Source of the DNA: Pratylenchus scribneri
Taxonomy: Eukaryota; Nematoda; Chromadorea; Rhabditida; Pratylenchidae
Reading direction: 5' to 3'
NCBI GenBank assembly: GCA_030063045.1
Contig: JAQSEB010000031.1
Coordinates: 1,798,001-1,862,000 of the forward strand
Length of the DNA stretch: 64,000 nucleotides
A program made the translations under genes and the position numbers. The notes beneath the pieces were generated by a model, which had not been told where the DNA came from, made no database searches, and saw only the letters and a list, made by a program, of their open reading frames with translations. Of the stretch, positions 30,635 through 42,857 are shown piece after piece (the first letter of the stretch is position 1; the number at the start of each line of letters is the position of its first letter).

Positions 30635-32660
30635 CTAGCTCTTCAAAATTGTGTCAACACGTTGGAGTAATTTCTTTGAATAAAAATGTTCCGGAAACAG
30701 TTCCAATGCTTTCTTCAATGCTCGATAACATTCCGCATAATTGCCCATCTGAATATAATGAAATGTTGTAATGTTTTTTCTTTTGGATTAACCTCATGAA
30801 GCAGAAGAGCATAATTGAAATGTGCTTCATAAAGATGTGGACCCTTTTGAGTGGCTGAATGGAAAAAATGCCGTGCTTCATCCACTCGATTTTCTTGCAT
30901 TTTTAGAATGCCCAAATTGACCAATGATTCTGCGTGATTTGAGTCAGCAGTAAGTGCCAAACGAAGGCAACGTTCAGCCATCTTCAGATCACAATGAGCC
31001 TTTGAAATGAGGGATGGATTATTTTTGTGTTAAATAATTTGACTGACCAATGCAATATGTGCCGTATTGTACCAAAGGTCAGCTTGAACTTGTTGGTCGG
31101 CGAGTGAATGTGCTCGTTCCAAACAACCACAAGCCAAATCAAATTGTTGACAATAAAAGCAGCAAAGTGCCAAATTCACGTACAATTCCGCACTGTTCAC
31201 ACCCATTTGGAGGATCCGTCTGTTTGGAAGAAAATGATGAATAAGAAATTATTGTTTTTAATGACCTGTAAAATTTGAGTGCAATTTCCGGTCGTGATTC
31301 ATAGAAGAAATGTGCTCCTAGGCAGGCGATGCCCTCCACATTTGAGGCATCCTGCTTCAATAAAAGTCGATAATAGGCCACACTGCGCTCTGTGTCTCCG
31401 ATATCCTAAAATTAAATTAAATTATGGGAAAAATTCCTCTCAAAACCTCGTAGATTCTGGCCAATCCCGTCAAAAGTGTTGGTTCATTTTGAAAATGTTC
31501 GAGTCCTTGTTTGAAATGTTCCACCGCCGACAATGGCTGGTCCAATCGCCGGTAACATTTGCCCAAATATGCGAATGTCTCCACCATTTTGCATCGTTGA
31601 ATGGACAAAAGGAATTGTTTCTCCGCCTCCCGGACCATTCCAAGTCTGAAAATTCAATGCGGATGAAAATGGAATGTGCAAAAATGTTATGGAATATTTT
31701 AGTGATAAAAATGGTTATATCCCTGAATTTTAAAATATTCTTAATAAGAAGAAAATGTTGACCCCATACCTGTAATAACATTTTCCCAACTGATTTGGCC
31801 AAAACCAATCATTCTCCTGCTCAACACTACTTCGCAAGGCAATCATCGCAATCTGTAAAAGTAAATTTATAATCGAATTAATGTCAAAATTTGGAATTAC
31901 TTGTTGTGCAGTTTTCATGTCGGCTTCATGCAAAAATACATAGTCGAACAAATGTCGGTTGATGGTTTTTTCGCGGGCATATTTTTCCACATTCAATCGA
32001 GCCAAATTCAGGAAGGGTCCATCCCTTTGAGCAATCATCGATGCCTGTCAAAATGGAAATATTATTAAAATATTTTAAATAATCCCCATCCCTCAATCAA
32101 TTCCAAACTAACCGTTCCTAGGCGAGCTTGCCGGGCCGTACTGGCGGAAACGGGCCTTGCTGTCCGGGATGTTCTCGAAGTGCGTAACAGTTGTTCCATT
32201 GTTCCAGTCTTCAGTCTGCTTTCTGGCCTCTGCATTCCGCTCAATGGACGGCCACTCGCTGTTCGGGGACTGCAAATTATCAAAGATTGTTATCAAATAT
32301 TTAAAAAGCAAATTATTACCGAACAGCTGGACTCGGTCCTCCACTGGTGCCAGTCAACGGCCTGCTCAATGATGTACCGGGTCTTGCCGCAGTTGCAACC
32401 TAAATTCATAATTGAATAAATATGCATATTGTTAATTTTACCGTTGTGCCCAAATCCATGAATGCATCGGCCAAACCGGCCTCATCATTCTCCAATTCGT
32501 CGACAAAAACCTCCTCCGCAAAACAGGCCAATTTTAGGGACCAAGCAGCTTGGTCAAGCGGATTACGGTCCAGCAATCGGCCACATTCTTTGTGGGCATC
32601 TTCTATTCGGTTGAGTCGATAGTAGAGAAGGGCTAAATAAAGTGGATCCAAACTTTCCAT
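30635..32660 (-). CDS. bbs-8: Bardet-Biedl syndrome protein 8 (TTC8), TPR subunit of the BBSome
   Basis: BBS8 is a tetratricopeptide subunit of the BBSome, which moves membrane cargo in cilia. The start ATG (32660-32658) gives MESLDPLYLALLYYRLNR, matching the family N-terminus. The low-complexity Arg/Pro/Gly/Thr region follows (PGTSL, GTMEQLLRT, RLGTASM, DGPFLNLARLN). Then come TPR segments such as LGKCYYRLGMVREAEKQFLL, IACLGAHFFYESRPEIALKF and LYVNLALCCFYCQQFDLACG. The stop is at 30635-30637 after RVDTILKS. The gene lies 253 bp downstream of an isochorismatase gene on the same strand but has its own X-box. Confidence 0.95.
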
Positions 32661-32723
32661 TTTTATGTTTTAAATAATTATGGTGGATGTGGGTAGAAAT
32701 TTTGGAAAATTAATTTTTCCTCT

Positions 32724-32737
32724 GTTTCCATGGCAAC
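32724..32737 (-). promoter_or_regulatory. X-box (RFX/DAF-19 site) of bbs-8
   Basis: The 14-mer GTTTCCATGGCAAC is a near-perfect palindromic RFX-type X-box (consensus GTTNCCATGGNAAC). It ends 64 bp upstream of the bbs-8 start codon, the usual position for DAF-19 sites in nematode ciliary genes. Site seen in sequence; function inferred. Confidence 0.9.
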
Positions 32738-32912
32738 TAATATAGAAAAAAAATATAAAGTTTAAAGAAACTTTCAACATTTTCAAAATACAAACAAATG
32801 AAAATCAATTTTTATACGGTTGTTCATACTTATTATCACTTTAATTGGAATTGGCATTAATAATCAATAAATAAATAAAAAAATCCTATATTTCCATTTC
32901 AAAACATTCAAC

Positions 32913-33800
32913 TCAAACATTCAAGCTATGGGCGAGTAGTCCAGTATCGGGAGCGGATTCTTTGATAATTTTCTGGACTGCTTTGAATTTTTCGTGTGCA
33001 CTATCGCCGACTAAACCGAGAATTGCGCATTCACTTGTCGTCAAATTGATGCCACCATTGTGCAATTGTTTGAAAGCGAACATTCTGTAAAGGAATTTTA
33101 AATTTTTATATGAAAATTCGATTCAAAATAACAAACCTGTCTACCATTGAACGGCTGGAACAACCATCAACAACGACGTGAACTTGGAAATCTTGCTCTT
33201 GGAAGTCGATTGCAGTCTGAAATTTGATGAAATTAATAATCTTATGTTCAAAATATTTGGAAAGCTTAATCTTTTAACAATTAAATGACTTTAGATTCAA
33301 AAATATAAAAATTTTAATCGGACATACGTGAAAAACGCAGACATGTGCTTCGATGCCGCAAACCATGACTGATTTAATGCCACTGCCAATTTCTTTCCTC
33401 AAATCGGGTACACACATTGAAAACTTTAAGATTAATTAGATCGTTAATAAAAGAAAAAATACCTTAGTCTTCTCGAACACTGGAATTCCATATTTTTGCA
33501 GTTCAAGTTCAGGTACAGTGTGACCCAAGCCTTTCGGGTTTTGTTCTGTTGCAATAATCTATTCGAATCAGTGAGATTAAATCAAATTTCATATTTCTTA
33601 CCTTTATGTCCAACAATTTTGCGGCTTCAATCATTCGGCGAGTCACCTCCACAATTTGTGGGAAATATTGAATGTGTTGCCTGATTTAAAAATAATTGAA
33701 AATCTGAATCTGATAATAAAAACCTGAATTTCTCTTGCATATCACAAACAAGTAAGGCACTCTCCGAAGGGACCAATCTGAGCAACCGAGCAGCTGCCAT
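32913..33800 (-). CDS. isochorismatase domain-containing hydrolase (ISOC1/2-like), intact
   Basis: A small cysteine hydrolase of the isochorismatase/nicotinamidase superfamily; the physiological substrate of the animal ISOC1/2 branch is unclear. It is about 200 residues, beginning MAAARLLRLVPSESALLVCD. The catalytic triad is present: Asp in LLVCDMQEKFRQ, Lys in FEKTKFSM and Cys in CGIEAHVCVFHTAIDF. The C-terminus has LGLVGDSAHEKFKAVQKII. It resembles the C-terminal domain of the gene at 25710-28942 throughout, which makes the two paralogues within 8 kb, one active-looking and one not. Confidence 0.9.
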
Positions 33801-34268
33801 TTTTTATTATATTTTTTTTTGCTAAAATAACATACGAATTAAAAATATTGAATGAGCAGCATTTTATTATTTTCTCTTATCGATTGCATCTTATCAGTTT
33901 TATGTTTTATCTATAACTATCCTATAATCACCAATGCAATCAACTAGTCATTATTAATCACGTGTAAAATATTTTATGATGATTGATTGATAAATTCCTA
34001 ACTATTTCTAACTATTGAATGAACTGTTTATTAATTAGTAATTACTTATTGAATTGAAATTGAAGAAGGTAAAGATGAATTATTTAAAATCATTTTTGTT
34101 CATCAAAAACAAATTAAAATTATAATTAAAAAAATTTTTTATTATCAATATTTAAATGAATTTATGGGATCAAATTTTGTGTCAAAAAAAGTGGCAATTA
34201 CAAAATGGAGCAAATATAGATTAATTATAATTTTAATAAACAAATAATATAATTTGGGAATCGATCCA
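33801..34268. other. spacer between isochorismatase gene and OATP gene
   Basis: Very AT-rich sequence, the likely promoter of the isochorismatase gene and 3' flank of the transporter. No gene or repeat seen. Confidence 0.45.
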
Positions 34269-37200
34269 TCACGTTGCTTTGCCATTTCTCTCCGTTCCTT
34301 CTACAACTTTCTTCAATGATTTCGCTTTTGTTTTCATTCCTTTCTCTCCGGCATTTGTCCGAAAACATTCATTCTCTCCACCAAATTCTTCATCCTCATC
34401 TTCATCAGTCTTCTCGCCTGTGAATGGTTCTTCTTCCGGTGCTGATGATTGTCTAACTGCCGCTTCAATATTGCTTTCAGGAGCATCGGCGGCCGTGGCC
34501 GGCAACGGATCATCTCGCAGGGAGCTGGCAAAAAACATCAAAACTCCTATTAGGCAGACCAAAGCCACAAGCTGAAATAAATTGAATGAATTATATTTTT
34601 TTGGTGATTTGATTTAATTTAACCTGTCCGGCAACAGTGAATGCCAAGAACAAATCGGCCAAACTTTTATTGTGATAGAGCATGCATGAGCCGTGCTCAC
34701 CCGAGCACGGATCCAAATGTTGTCGAATGCATGAGAACTTAAAATAAAATCGAAAATTAATTTAAATTAATTGATAATTACATCAAAAAGCCATCCAAAT
34801 ACGACAGGCGCTGGAATCGTTCCGATGATGCGAACCAAAATCCATTGAATGCCCAATGCGAATGATCGTTCATCGTAGTCAACAGTCCTGAATTATTCCA
34901 TTTTTATTAGAATTTTAAAAATTTATTTTCACCTCAATACAACGGTGATCAGGGCAATGCCAACGGCGAATGTGAAGAAACAAAATGGAGCGAAAAATAC
35001 CATGAAGGCGAAAAGTCCCCGGCATTTGGACTCGCAAAAGCCTTTCTTCACGCGACGAACACCGCCTTTGGTCTCATCTGGAACACAACTGCAATTCTGG
35101 TACTCCTTATGCTCTACAGAATATGGTTGGGGGCATCCGGCATAACAAGGCGAATAAAAAGCCATCTGAATTGAAATTGAAGATAATTTTTCCTTATTTT
35201 CATGCCTACCTGACTACCATCAATTCGCTCGACACACACGGGATGATATTCGGTTGGGGAACATTGGCATTGGGAATTGCATTGAACATTAAGTTTGTAG
35301 ATGTAGGTGTCGGTGGTTTCGTCGTAATGATTTGATGGAACACTGCAATGAATTAATGTTATTAATTTTTAATTTATCAATACAAATTACTCACTCATCG
35401 ACGGGATAGTGTCGTTCAATTCCAACCAATTGATCATGATCACAATAAATGAAGTACATTGGCGAGAGGAGCAATGAACAGAGGACCAAAGCAATGCAAT
35501 ATTGCAATGTGCGCACACAACTGAGTCGAAATCGATGAATTATAATGCCTGAGAACATTGTGCCGAAACCAGCCATTGGGACCATTACGGCGCTGCAATT
35601 AAATGAAAAATTATTTTAATTTTTAATGGATTAGTAGATAAAATTAATTGATTTTTTAATAGAATGCATCATAAAATCTTTACCCCATGAATAAGGTTGC
35701 CTTGCTGGGTGCCACACCAAATTGTCTCTCCAAATATTTGGACATGAAAGTGGAGCATCCTGTGACGATCAAACCTGAATAGAAAAAAACAATTAAAATA
35801 TAATGATATAAATTTATAATAATATCCATAAAGTTGCTAATAATAATAAATATTATGTTGTAGAGATGTAGAGGAATAGAATTAGAATTTTCCCCATTTT
35901 GCCCCACTCTTCCTAGAATTGAAATTACAACTTATCGTCCCTTGTTATTTCCAGCCTCAGAGGGAAAAAAGATGAGTTATGGATGGATGGCTAATAAGAT
36001 GAGGTAGAATTAAGTATTTTGAAGATGCGAGGGAACAAATATGCGCTCATGGTTAAGTGCACAATACGGCAACAATATTTTTTGGGGAAATTGTTGGATA
36101 AGTTCGCGCGGTCAGTGAAGGAGAAAGCCACTGCCACTCATTATTTGCTACAAATTACCCTGTGTTTTTTCCCGTCTCAGAATAACAATTTTAATTATGT
36201 ACTCAAATAAACTACGTTATAAAATAAAATCCCACAATTATTGTACCATAAATTCTTATTATTTCTCGCGATTTTTCGCATCACATCCCTATCCCTTTTT
36301 GTTCGCCGCACATATCAAATTCATCTGTTTTTATATAAATTAGAATGGACACATTTGTTTGGATTGGTTGTAAAGCGGATAAGAATAATAAGAAGAATAT
36401 TTGCGCGATGAACCACAATGAAATGAATGAATTGAATGCGAAAGACAAGGGAGATGGATGTAGCGGGGTGGGAAAAACAAAACCAATCATATGATGGTGA
36501 TTGTAGTCGACGATGACAATTCATTCAAATAATAAGCGCCGATCAAGTCCCACATTTGACCACACAATGCGCCGCAATTCCCTCTTTTTCTATTCATTCC
36601 CTCCGATGGTTTTGCAACCAATTCATTCACAGTCAGTGCCATCAATCCCAAAACCCGTTTTTGTTTTTTTGCCGTTTCTAACGGAAAATTAGATTTTTAC
36701 ATGAGATGGGGAATGGTAAATAATGTAGATTCAACGGGCATAATCGCCCGACAAAATATAAAGGCTATTTCTTAAATTTTAACTTCAAATCTTTTGTTTT
36801 TACATTAAATTCTTCATTTTATATAACATTTAATTAACCTGCCAAAAATTCTTCATTGCCCTAAAAGGGCAGAATACCATTTTTCTTGGTTTAAATGGTT
36901 TTGACTTTTGATGGATTCTGTGTTTATATGGTTTGTCGCCCCCATTTTCTTCCGTTCTTTTTATTTCTTACCACTGTTGTTCGCGCCTTATCATCCATTT
37001 TCCCACTTTTATTTGACCCATTTAATTTTTAGCATTTAAAATGATCAAACCACTAATTTTTTCCCTCTTCTTTGCCATCATTCCCACAATTCTCGGCAAT
37101 GAAAATGAAGATGGTGAAAAAGAAGGTGGAATAGGGGAAGCTAAAACTTGGGCGGATATGCCAAAAGTTTTTGACGACCCGTATTTAGCTGCAGTGGAAA

Positions 37201-40200
37201 AAGGTATATAAACGGTGAAGGATGAATGGCCAATATTATAAAAATGAATTTTAGACACCGATGTCTATGATGCTGTAGAAAATCGTTTCTTGAACGAGAA
37301 TATCGCTCCAAAAAAGCAAAATCATTATAAGGAAATGAAAAAGATGTTATCATCGCCGACAATAGATGGCGGCGGATTGGATCGATTGATGATGATGAAT
37401 GACCGTGGAAAAATATTTGCAGAAATGGCCACATTCAATTATGGAATGATTGGAATGTTGAAAAAACAATTTGAAGAGGAGAAAGCTGATGTGAAAAACG
37501 ATGGAGCGGAAAATGAGGATCAACGGCGCCGATGGTGGAGCAGTTCAGAGGAAGTTGGATGGGAAAAGGAAGAGAATAGGCGAAAAGGTTATTGACCGGA
37601 AGAGGAAAAATGGGAGGAATTTTTAGTAATATTTATTGTATTTTAGAGAGTTAAGTAATTAGATTTTGTAGAAAAATTCTCGCGGCAAAATTAAAACTTT
37701 TTTTAGATGAAGGACCCAATGTTACTCCAATGAAGAGAATTCCAATGATGATGATAGACGAAAATGAAAATAGAGTGGATTGGAAAAAAGAAAACGCAAC
37801 ATTTGTTGGGAATGAGGATAAAATGGGTAGTGATGAGAAGCATTTTGACGAGGATGAAATGGCAGTGATGAAAGGAGGAAATTCGAAAGATGAAATGGCA
37901 AAAGAAAATTTGGATTTGGATACTGTTGGATGGTTTGAATGAAAAGAATGAGCAGAAAATATAAAGGAGAAAAGGTGGAAATTATCATCCTAAAGATTTT
38001 AGAATATCAACACTATTTATAATTTATTTATCCTATTCCTTGATTAATTATGTTAAGAGAATCTCAATATCCCCATTTTGGTTTAAATTTGCATTTTTAG
38101 CCGATAAAATTTTGTAAATAAAATAAACCAACCATCTATGGACATTCCCAATGTGATTAGCATATATGGGCCATTGAGCAGAATTTTATAGATTGCAATG
38201 GGAATATGCCGAACATCCAACCATAATTGATACCAAATTGGATCCTGACGACTCTTCAATGCTGGCATCGTTGATTGGAATTGGTGAATGACAACTGCCT
38301 TCTCACTGCTTTCATCTAGAATAGAAAAAATTAAAATATTAAATGAATTGGTATTATAGGCCCAACGCCCAAAGAAGTAGGAACATTGAACATGGATTGT
38401 TTTTTATAAGGAAAATAAATGAGGTTCATCGGGCAAAATATTTAAATAAATTTCTTTATATTTTTTTTATTCCCACATTTGCAATTTCGTTCCATCAAAA
38501 TTACCTAAATTGGCATCACTGTCTGCACCATTTGCAACATAGGTCGAATTGAAAACGGCAGCCGTTGTCCGATTTGATGGAGGCATGCCACAACATTCTG
38601 GCGTCCTCTTTTTCGCGCCCATTGTTTCCTCTTGGAGGCGAGTTCTGCAATTATTGTTTAAATTAATAATGAAAATCCCATCCCATCTTCTTACCTATGC
38701 CATTTCAATGATTCGGGCAACAATTTGGGGAAAGCCAAAATTGGAAAAACGGCAAGAAGACCAAGGAAAGAAGCCAATAAGAAGCCCAAATACCAGGCGC
38801 CCACCCATTTTGGGTCAGTCTCGTCCAAATCAATAATTCTATAAAAAAATAATAAATAATTGAAATTCGGTTTTGAAAACAAACAATTTTTGTAATTTTT
38901 GTCCCGTATTCATAAAATCACTGTGCCATAATAAAAATTTGCTGGAGGCAAAAAAGCCAATTGCTGGGCCGAAAATTGCAAATGCGTAAAAAATGCCAAT
39001 GTAGAGAGAAGAAAGTGCGGGGCCAACCTAAAAAAAATGAATATGAAATTATTTAAGTAAAAAGTAAACAAACAAACATTTTCGTCAATGTAGGAGACAC
39101 CAATTGTGTAGAGCGGCGTTGCTCCAATTCCATGCATAAAATGAGCCAGACAAAATAGGAAAACAAAGCGGAAGGTGCCAGGCTAAATGAACAAAATTTA
39201 TTAGTTGGTCTAAGAGAAGTTTTATTCAGTCAAAATTTCAAAAAATAAAAACCCTAAATTTCATTTGGTTTTAGTTTGTTTTGAATATCGTTTTCAGAAA
39301 TTATTATTTATAAAATGTAATTTAATATTCACCTGATTTTCTGGTGACGGACATGCTCTTAATGCATCAAATTCAGCGCCTTCAACCGGTGAATCCACAG
39401 AGGAAATGTTGCTGGAAGGAAGCGAAATTTGGGTGGATGGTGAGTAGAAAGTTTCTGTAAAAAACGAAAAATATTAATATTGAGATTAAATATTAAATTC
39501 CTACCATTTGAAAAGCATTTGGACAGGGCCGAAGCATCGGATTGATATGAGCTGGAGTATGGATCGGCAATGAAATGGGGCAAAGTGAACACCAAAGAGC
39601 CCAACTATAAATTAAATTGATGATGTTAGGAAATATATTTAATCAAACAAAACTGACCGACATGAGCAGCAAACCCGTACTGAGAACGGTCGATTTGGAA
39701 TGCCGGCCACCAAAATAGGAAACTGGGATGCAGAAAAGCACATAGCCAAAATCGTAAAACTTAAATGGATAAAAAATAGTTTAGAAAAATGAAATTGGAG
39801 GAGAAAAAAGATATCCCAAATTTAAGAATTGATTATTGTTCGTCTTTAAAGTTCAAAAAATTCGATGATTCACTTCCCTTCAATACAGTATAATTTAATA
39901 TTTTTTATTTATTGCAAATGGAAATTGTGGTTTATTGGGCATACCTGCATGATTCGTCCAAGTGTGGATGTTGAGAATTGAAAGCGTCGCTCAATTGTGG
40001 AAATGGACGATGGGAAAAGACCATTAACAATCATTCCCTGAAAAATATTCAAAAATAAATTTTATAAAATATTTCCTGACCTGGATTGTACAATACCAGC
40101 AAAGTAGAATGAGCATCCATTCCTTTCGCGCAAATCGTTGAATCCATTTAGGCCGCCATCGACCAAGCCCACATAATGTTTCATTGGCCATTACATTCAA

Positions 40201-41013
40201 TTCCTATAAAGTGTAAAATTATTCATTTTTCATATGGAAAGGAATGTGCTTTTCGCATTTATTAATCATCAATCCATTTCACATTTTCCAATTTCTCATT
40301 ATATAAATATATTAATATTTTTAGTGGTGAAAATAACAAGATTAAGATTTCCCATAAATCCTAATTATTCAACTATTACTGAAAAATAGGAATTTTTGGT
40401 CCATAGATGTGACCAAATCTGGCCCTCCATTGTCAAACACTATTCAGCTAGCCTAATTCCAACTAGCACCATTATTCACTTCTCATGGCGAGTTGCATTT
40501 TTCTCAATATGAAACTGAATTAATATTAATTTGCCATATTTCTATTTCTATGATTCCTAATCCAAATTAATTTCCCATTTTCTTACATGTTCAATCAATG
40601 CCATTTGTTGCTGTTTTTTACGTTCATTCATTGGCTGCTGTCCCCAAGGGTAATATTGGTCATCGTCCAAATCATCATCTCTATTCAATTCCACTGAACC
40701 ATTTTTTCCGATTGGACGTTTTGGAAAAGGTGGCGCTGATGCGAATCCATTGCTTCGAGTACCTGAATAAAAAAAGACTATAATTTTCTTATTCAACGAT
40801 AAATTTGGAATTATTTTAAATGAAAAATAAACCATTCATATTTTAAACTTTTAAAATTAGCTAATAATTAATACCGCGCAAATGGCCTCGTCTCTTCTGT
40901 TGCTGTTGACGATTTTGCTGGCCATTAAGCAATGAAATATATGCTGAATTTTGTTGCAATGGTGCAGCAGCATCCGGTTGGGAACGTCGAGCCATTTTTT
41001 GAGTTGCAGTCAT
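34269..41013 (-). CDS. organic anion transporting polypeptide (OATP/SLCO family)
   Basis: A twelve-helix plasma membrane transporter for bulky organic anions. Many short exons run from the ATG at 41013 ([12 protein letters not shown]) to a stop at 34269-34271. Family marks are strong: the Kazal-like extracellular loop with spaced cysteines ([16 protein letters not shown] near 35260, then SPCYAGCP near 35150), [49 protein letters not shown] and LALGIQW-type sequence around 34860. The C-terminal tail is acidic and Lys-rich. One intron, about 35776-38118, is 2.3 kb and holds a whole gene on the opposite strand. Substrate cannot be read from sequence. Confidence 0.92.
37041..37942 (+). CDS. nested gene: predicted secreted acidic, Met-rich protein
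   Basis: Three exons (37041-37203, 37255-37587, 37707-37942) join in frame for 243 residues, inside an intron of the OATP gene and on the opposite strand. The N-terminus is a textbook signal peptide ([19 protein letters not shown], then NENEDG). The mature part is rich in Glu, Asp, Lys and Met, with no further membrane segment, no cysteine framework and no domain I know. If the second intron is kept, the frame stops at 37595 after RRKGY, giving a shorter form. The coherent splice phases and the signal peptide argue for a real gene. Function unknown. Confidence 0.6.
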
Positions 41014-41183
41014 TTTGGCTGGACTACTAAAATTAAAGGTGTGATTCAGATTGAATTTTTATGTTAATAATTTATCAAACTTGGGATCGATTTCTTAAAT
41101 TATTTTTGGCCTTAAAATTAAATTTTGCCTATAAGACCATAAGTTATATATGTTACGCCGATCCTATGCCTGCCCTACCTTAC

Positions 41184-41520
41184 AGGCACGTATCCAGGAT
41201 TTTTGGATGGGGGGCACCCATGTAAAAAATTTCTAGGCGGGGTACGCATGTAAAAAAATTTACCCAAGTAAAAATTTTAGTACAAAAATTGGCCCCGCAG
41301 GATAAAATTTCGGCCAAAAATGGCCCCGCAGCCCGCAGGATAAAATTTTGGCCAAAAATGGCCCGCAGGGTAAAATTTTGGTCAAAAATAGCCGCGCAGC
41401 GAAAAATTTAGGCCAATTTTGGACTACAGAAGGGTCCCCCTTTACTTTTTTTCCTTCCACTTCCCCCAATGGGGGGGGGGGTACGTACCCCGTGTACCCC
41501 CCTCCCTTAATACGTGCCTG
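41184..41520. mobile_element. 337-bp hAT-like MITE with 8-bp target-site duplication
   Basis: The element starts CAGGCACGTATCCAGG and ends TACGTGCCTG, so the outer 11 bp (CAGGCACGTAT) are perfect inverted repeats. It is flanked on both sides by CTACCTTA (41176-41183 and 41521-41528), an 8-bp duplication typical of hAT transposons. The right end has an 11-G run. Inside, at about 41270-41410, a unit of about 32 bp (CAAAAATGGCCCCGCAGG then TAAAATTTTGG) is repeated four times with variation. There is no coding capacity, so it is non-autonomous. Confidence 0.92.
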
Positions 41521-41624
41521 CTACCTTACCCTATTATCGATTTTTGTGATCTTCTTCTCTTGCCCAATCTATTATTTGACAATCCTCAACTCAATATTTA
41601 ACTTGACATTTTTATATATGCATT

Positions 41625-42084
41625 CTAATTAATAGTAAACCTTCTATCCTCCTCCATCCCATTAATGTCCTCTTTTTTCTTTAAATTGTTCCGTTGTTTG
41701 CGCCATTCTTGTTTCGTTTCACTAGTTCCTGGCTGTTGAGTTCCAGCACGTCCATTTCTTCTCAACAAATCGTCCATATGATGGTGCCATGCTCTCGGCA
41801 AATGTGCTAAGTCCCCCGGTGCGGATCGAATTTCAGCTGATAATGAAGCACCGGGCAAATCATTGCTCTCTATTAAATGATGGATTTATTAATATGTGTA
41901 AATGAAAATTTTTAAATATACCGCCGAAGAAATATTTCCGATCGAGACCGAAAAATTGGCCCTTGCCAATTGTCCAAGAATCTTTCTTAGGTTTAGTCGT
42001 TACATTATTCGATGAGTTTTTTTGAGTTTGTGCTTCATTTACTGTTTCTGTTTTGCTGTTGGCACCGCCATCTTCAATGGCCAT
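41625..42084 (-). CDS. small orphan protein, 135 residues
   Basis: Two exons (42084-41922 and 41869-41625) join in frame. The protein starts MAIEDGGANSKTETVNEAQ. It has a compact middle (SWTIGKGQFFGLDRKYFFGG, then LPGASLSAEIRSAPGDLAHL and AWHHHMDDLLRRNGR) and ends in a charged Lys/Glu tail. No signal peptide or membrane segment is seen and I do not recognise a family. The ordered core and consistent splice phase suggest a real gene. It lies between the MITE upstream of the OATP start and a kinase gene, all on the minus strand. Confidence 0.55.
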
Positions 42085-42857
42085 TTTATTGCTTTCAAAA
42101 ATCGTCAATGATAAAAATGGAATTCAATTTATTTATTTCATTAAAAATTGATTGTAAATTTTAGTGAAATGTTAATGACCATAAAAAATAACTGACATCC
42201 ACCCTCTGTGGAATTTGGAATGTAGCGTGTGGTTGAAAGAAAATGAAAAAAGCAAAATGGCCTGGCCCTGGAAGATTGAACGCATCTCGTTTTCCATTTC
42301 TCTGTAAATTTTTCTTCCCCATATTTCTTCATGGAGATGGAAAAGAGAAAGCAATTGCCCATTGGCGAACAGCTGCTTTTTTAATATGTTTGGTTTTGAT
42401 AGCTAGGCGCTAGGCCAAGAGCCTTTTTACCACAGGAGAATCGACTTCGACTCCCCCAATCTCCAGTGCTAAAAGGAAGAAAAATATTTGGTGGGTTGGG
42501 GTTGGGTTTGGGTGAAGAAAGGTCCAATTCAACAAAACTAAACTCCAAATGTCCAAATTATGATTATGAAGAATATATGGAGGATAAATATCCAAGTTTA
42601 ATTTAAGTAAAGCACACAAAATAAAAAAAAAACATTTATTCATCAACATAATTTATACAAAACAAACAACAATAGGTAACAATATTCAATATAATACAAT
42701 TTTGAGTGATTATGGAATATATAGAGAACAATATAAGTGGAATATCAATGGAGCAACAATATATATTACAATATGGGAACATTGGGCGACATGTGAAGTG
42801 GTGGGGTGAGAGGAAGGGGAATAGGAGTGTCATCTTGGTTTCACATTCTTTGCCAGC
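42085..42857. other. spacer between orphan gene and CK1 gene
   Basis: An AT-rich spacer of about 770 bp. Frames of 60-80 codons exist on the minus strand near 42141-42650, but they lack domains and splice partners. Nothing else seen. Confidence 0.45.

Noticed and set aside
41260..41469. Minus-strand open frame of 69 codons
   Set aside because: It lies wholly inside the MITE and reflects the internal repeat.
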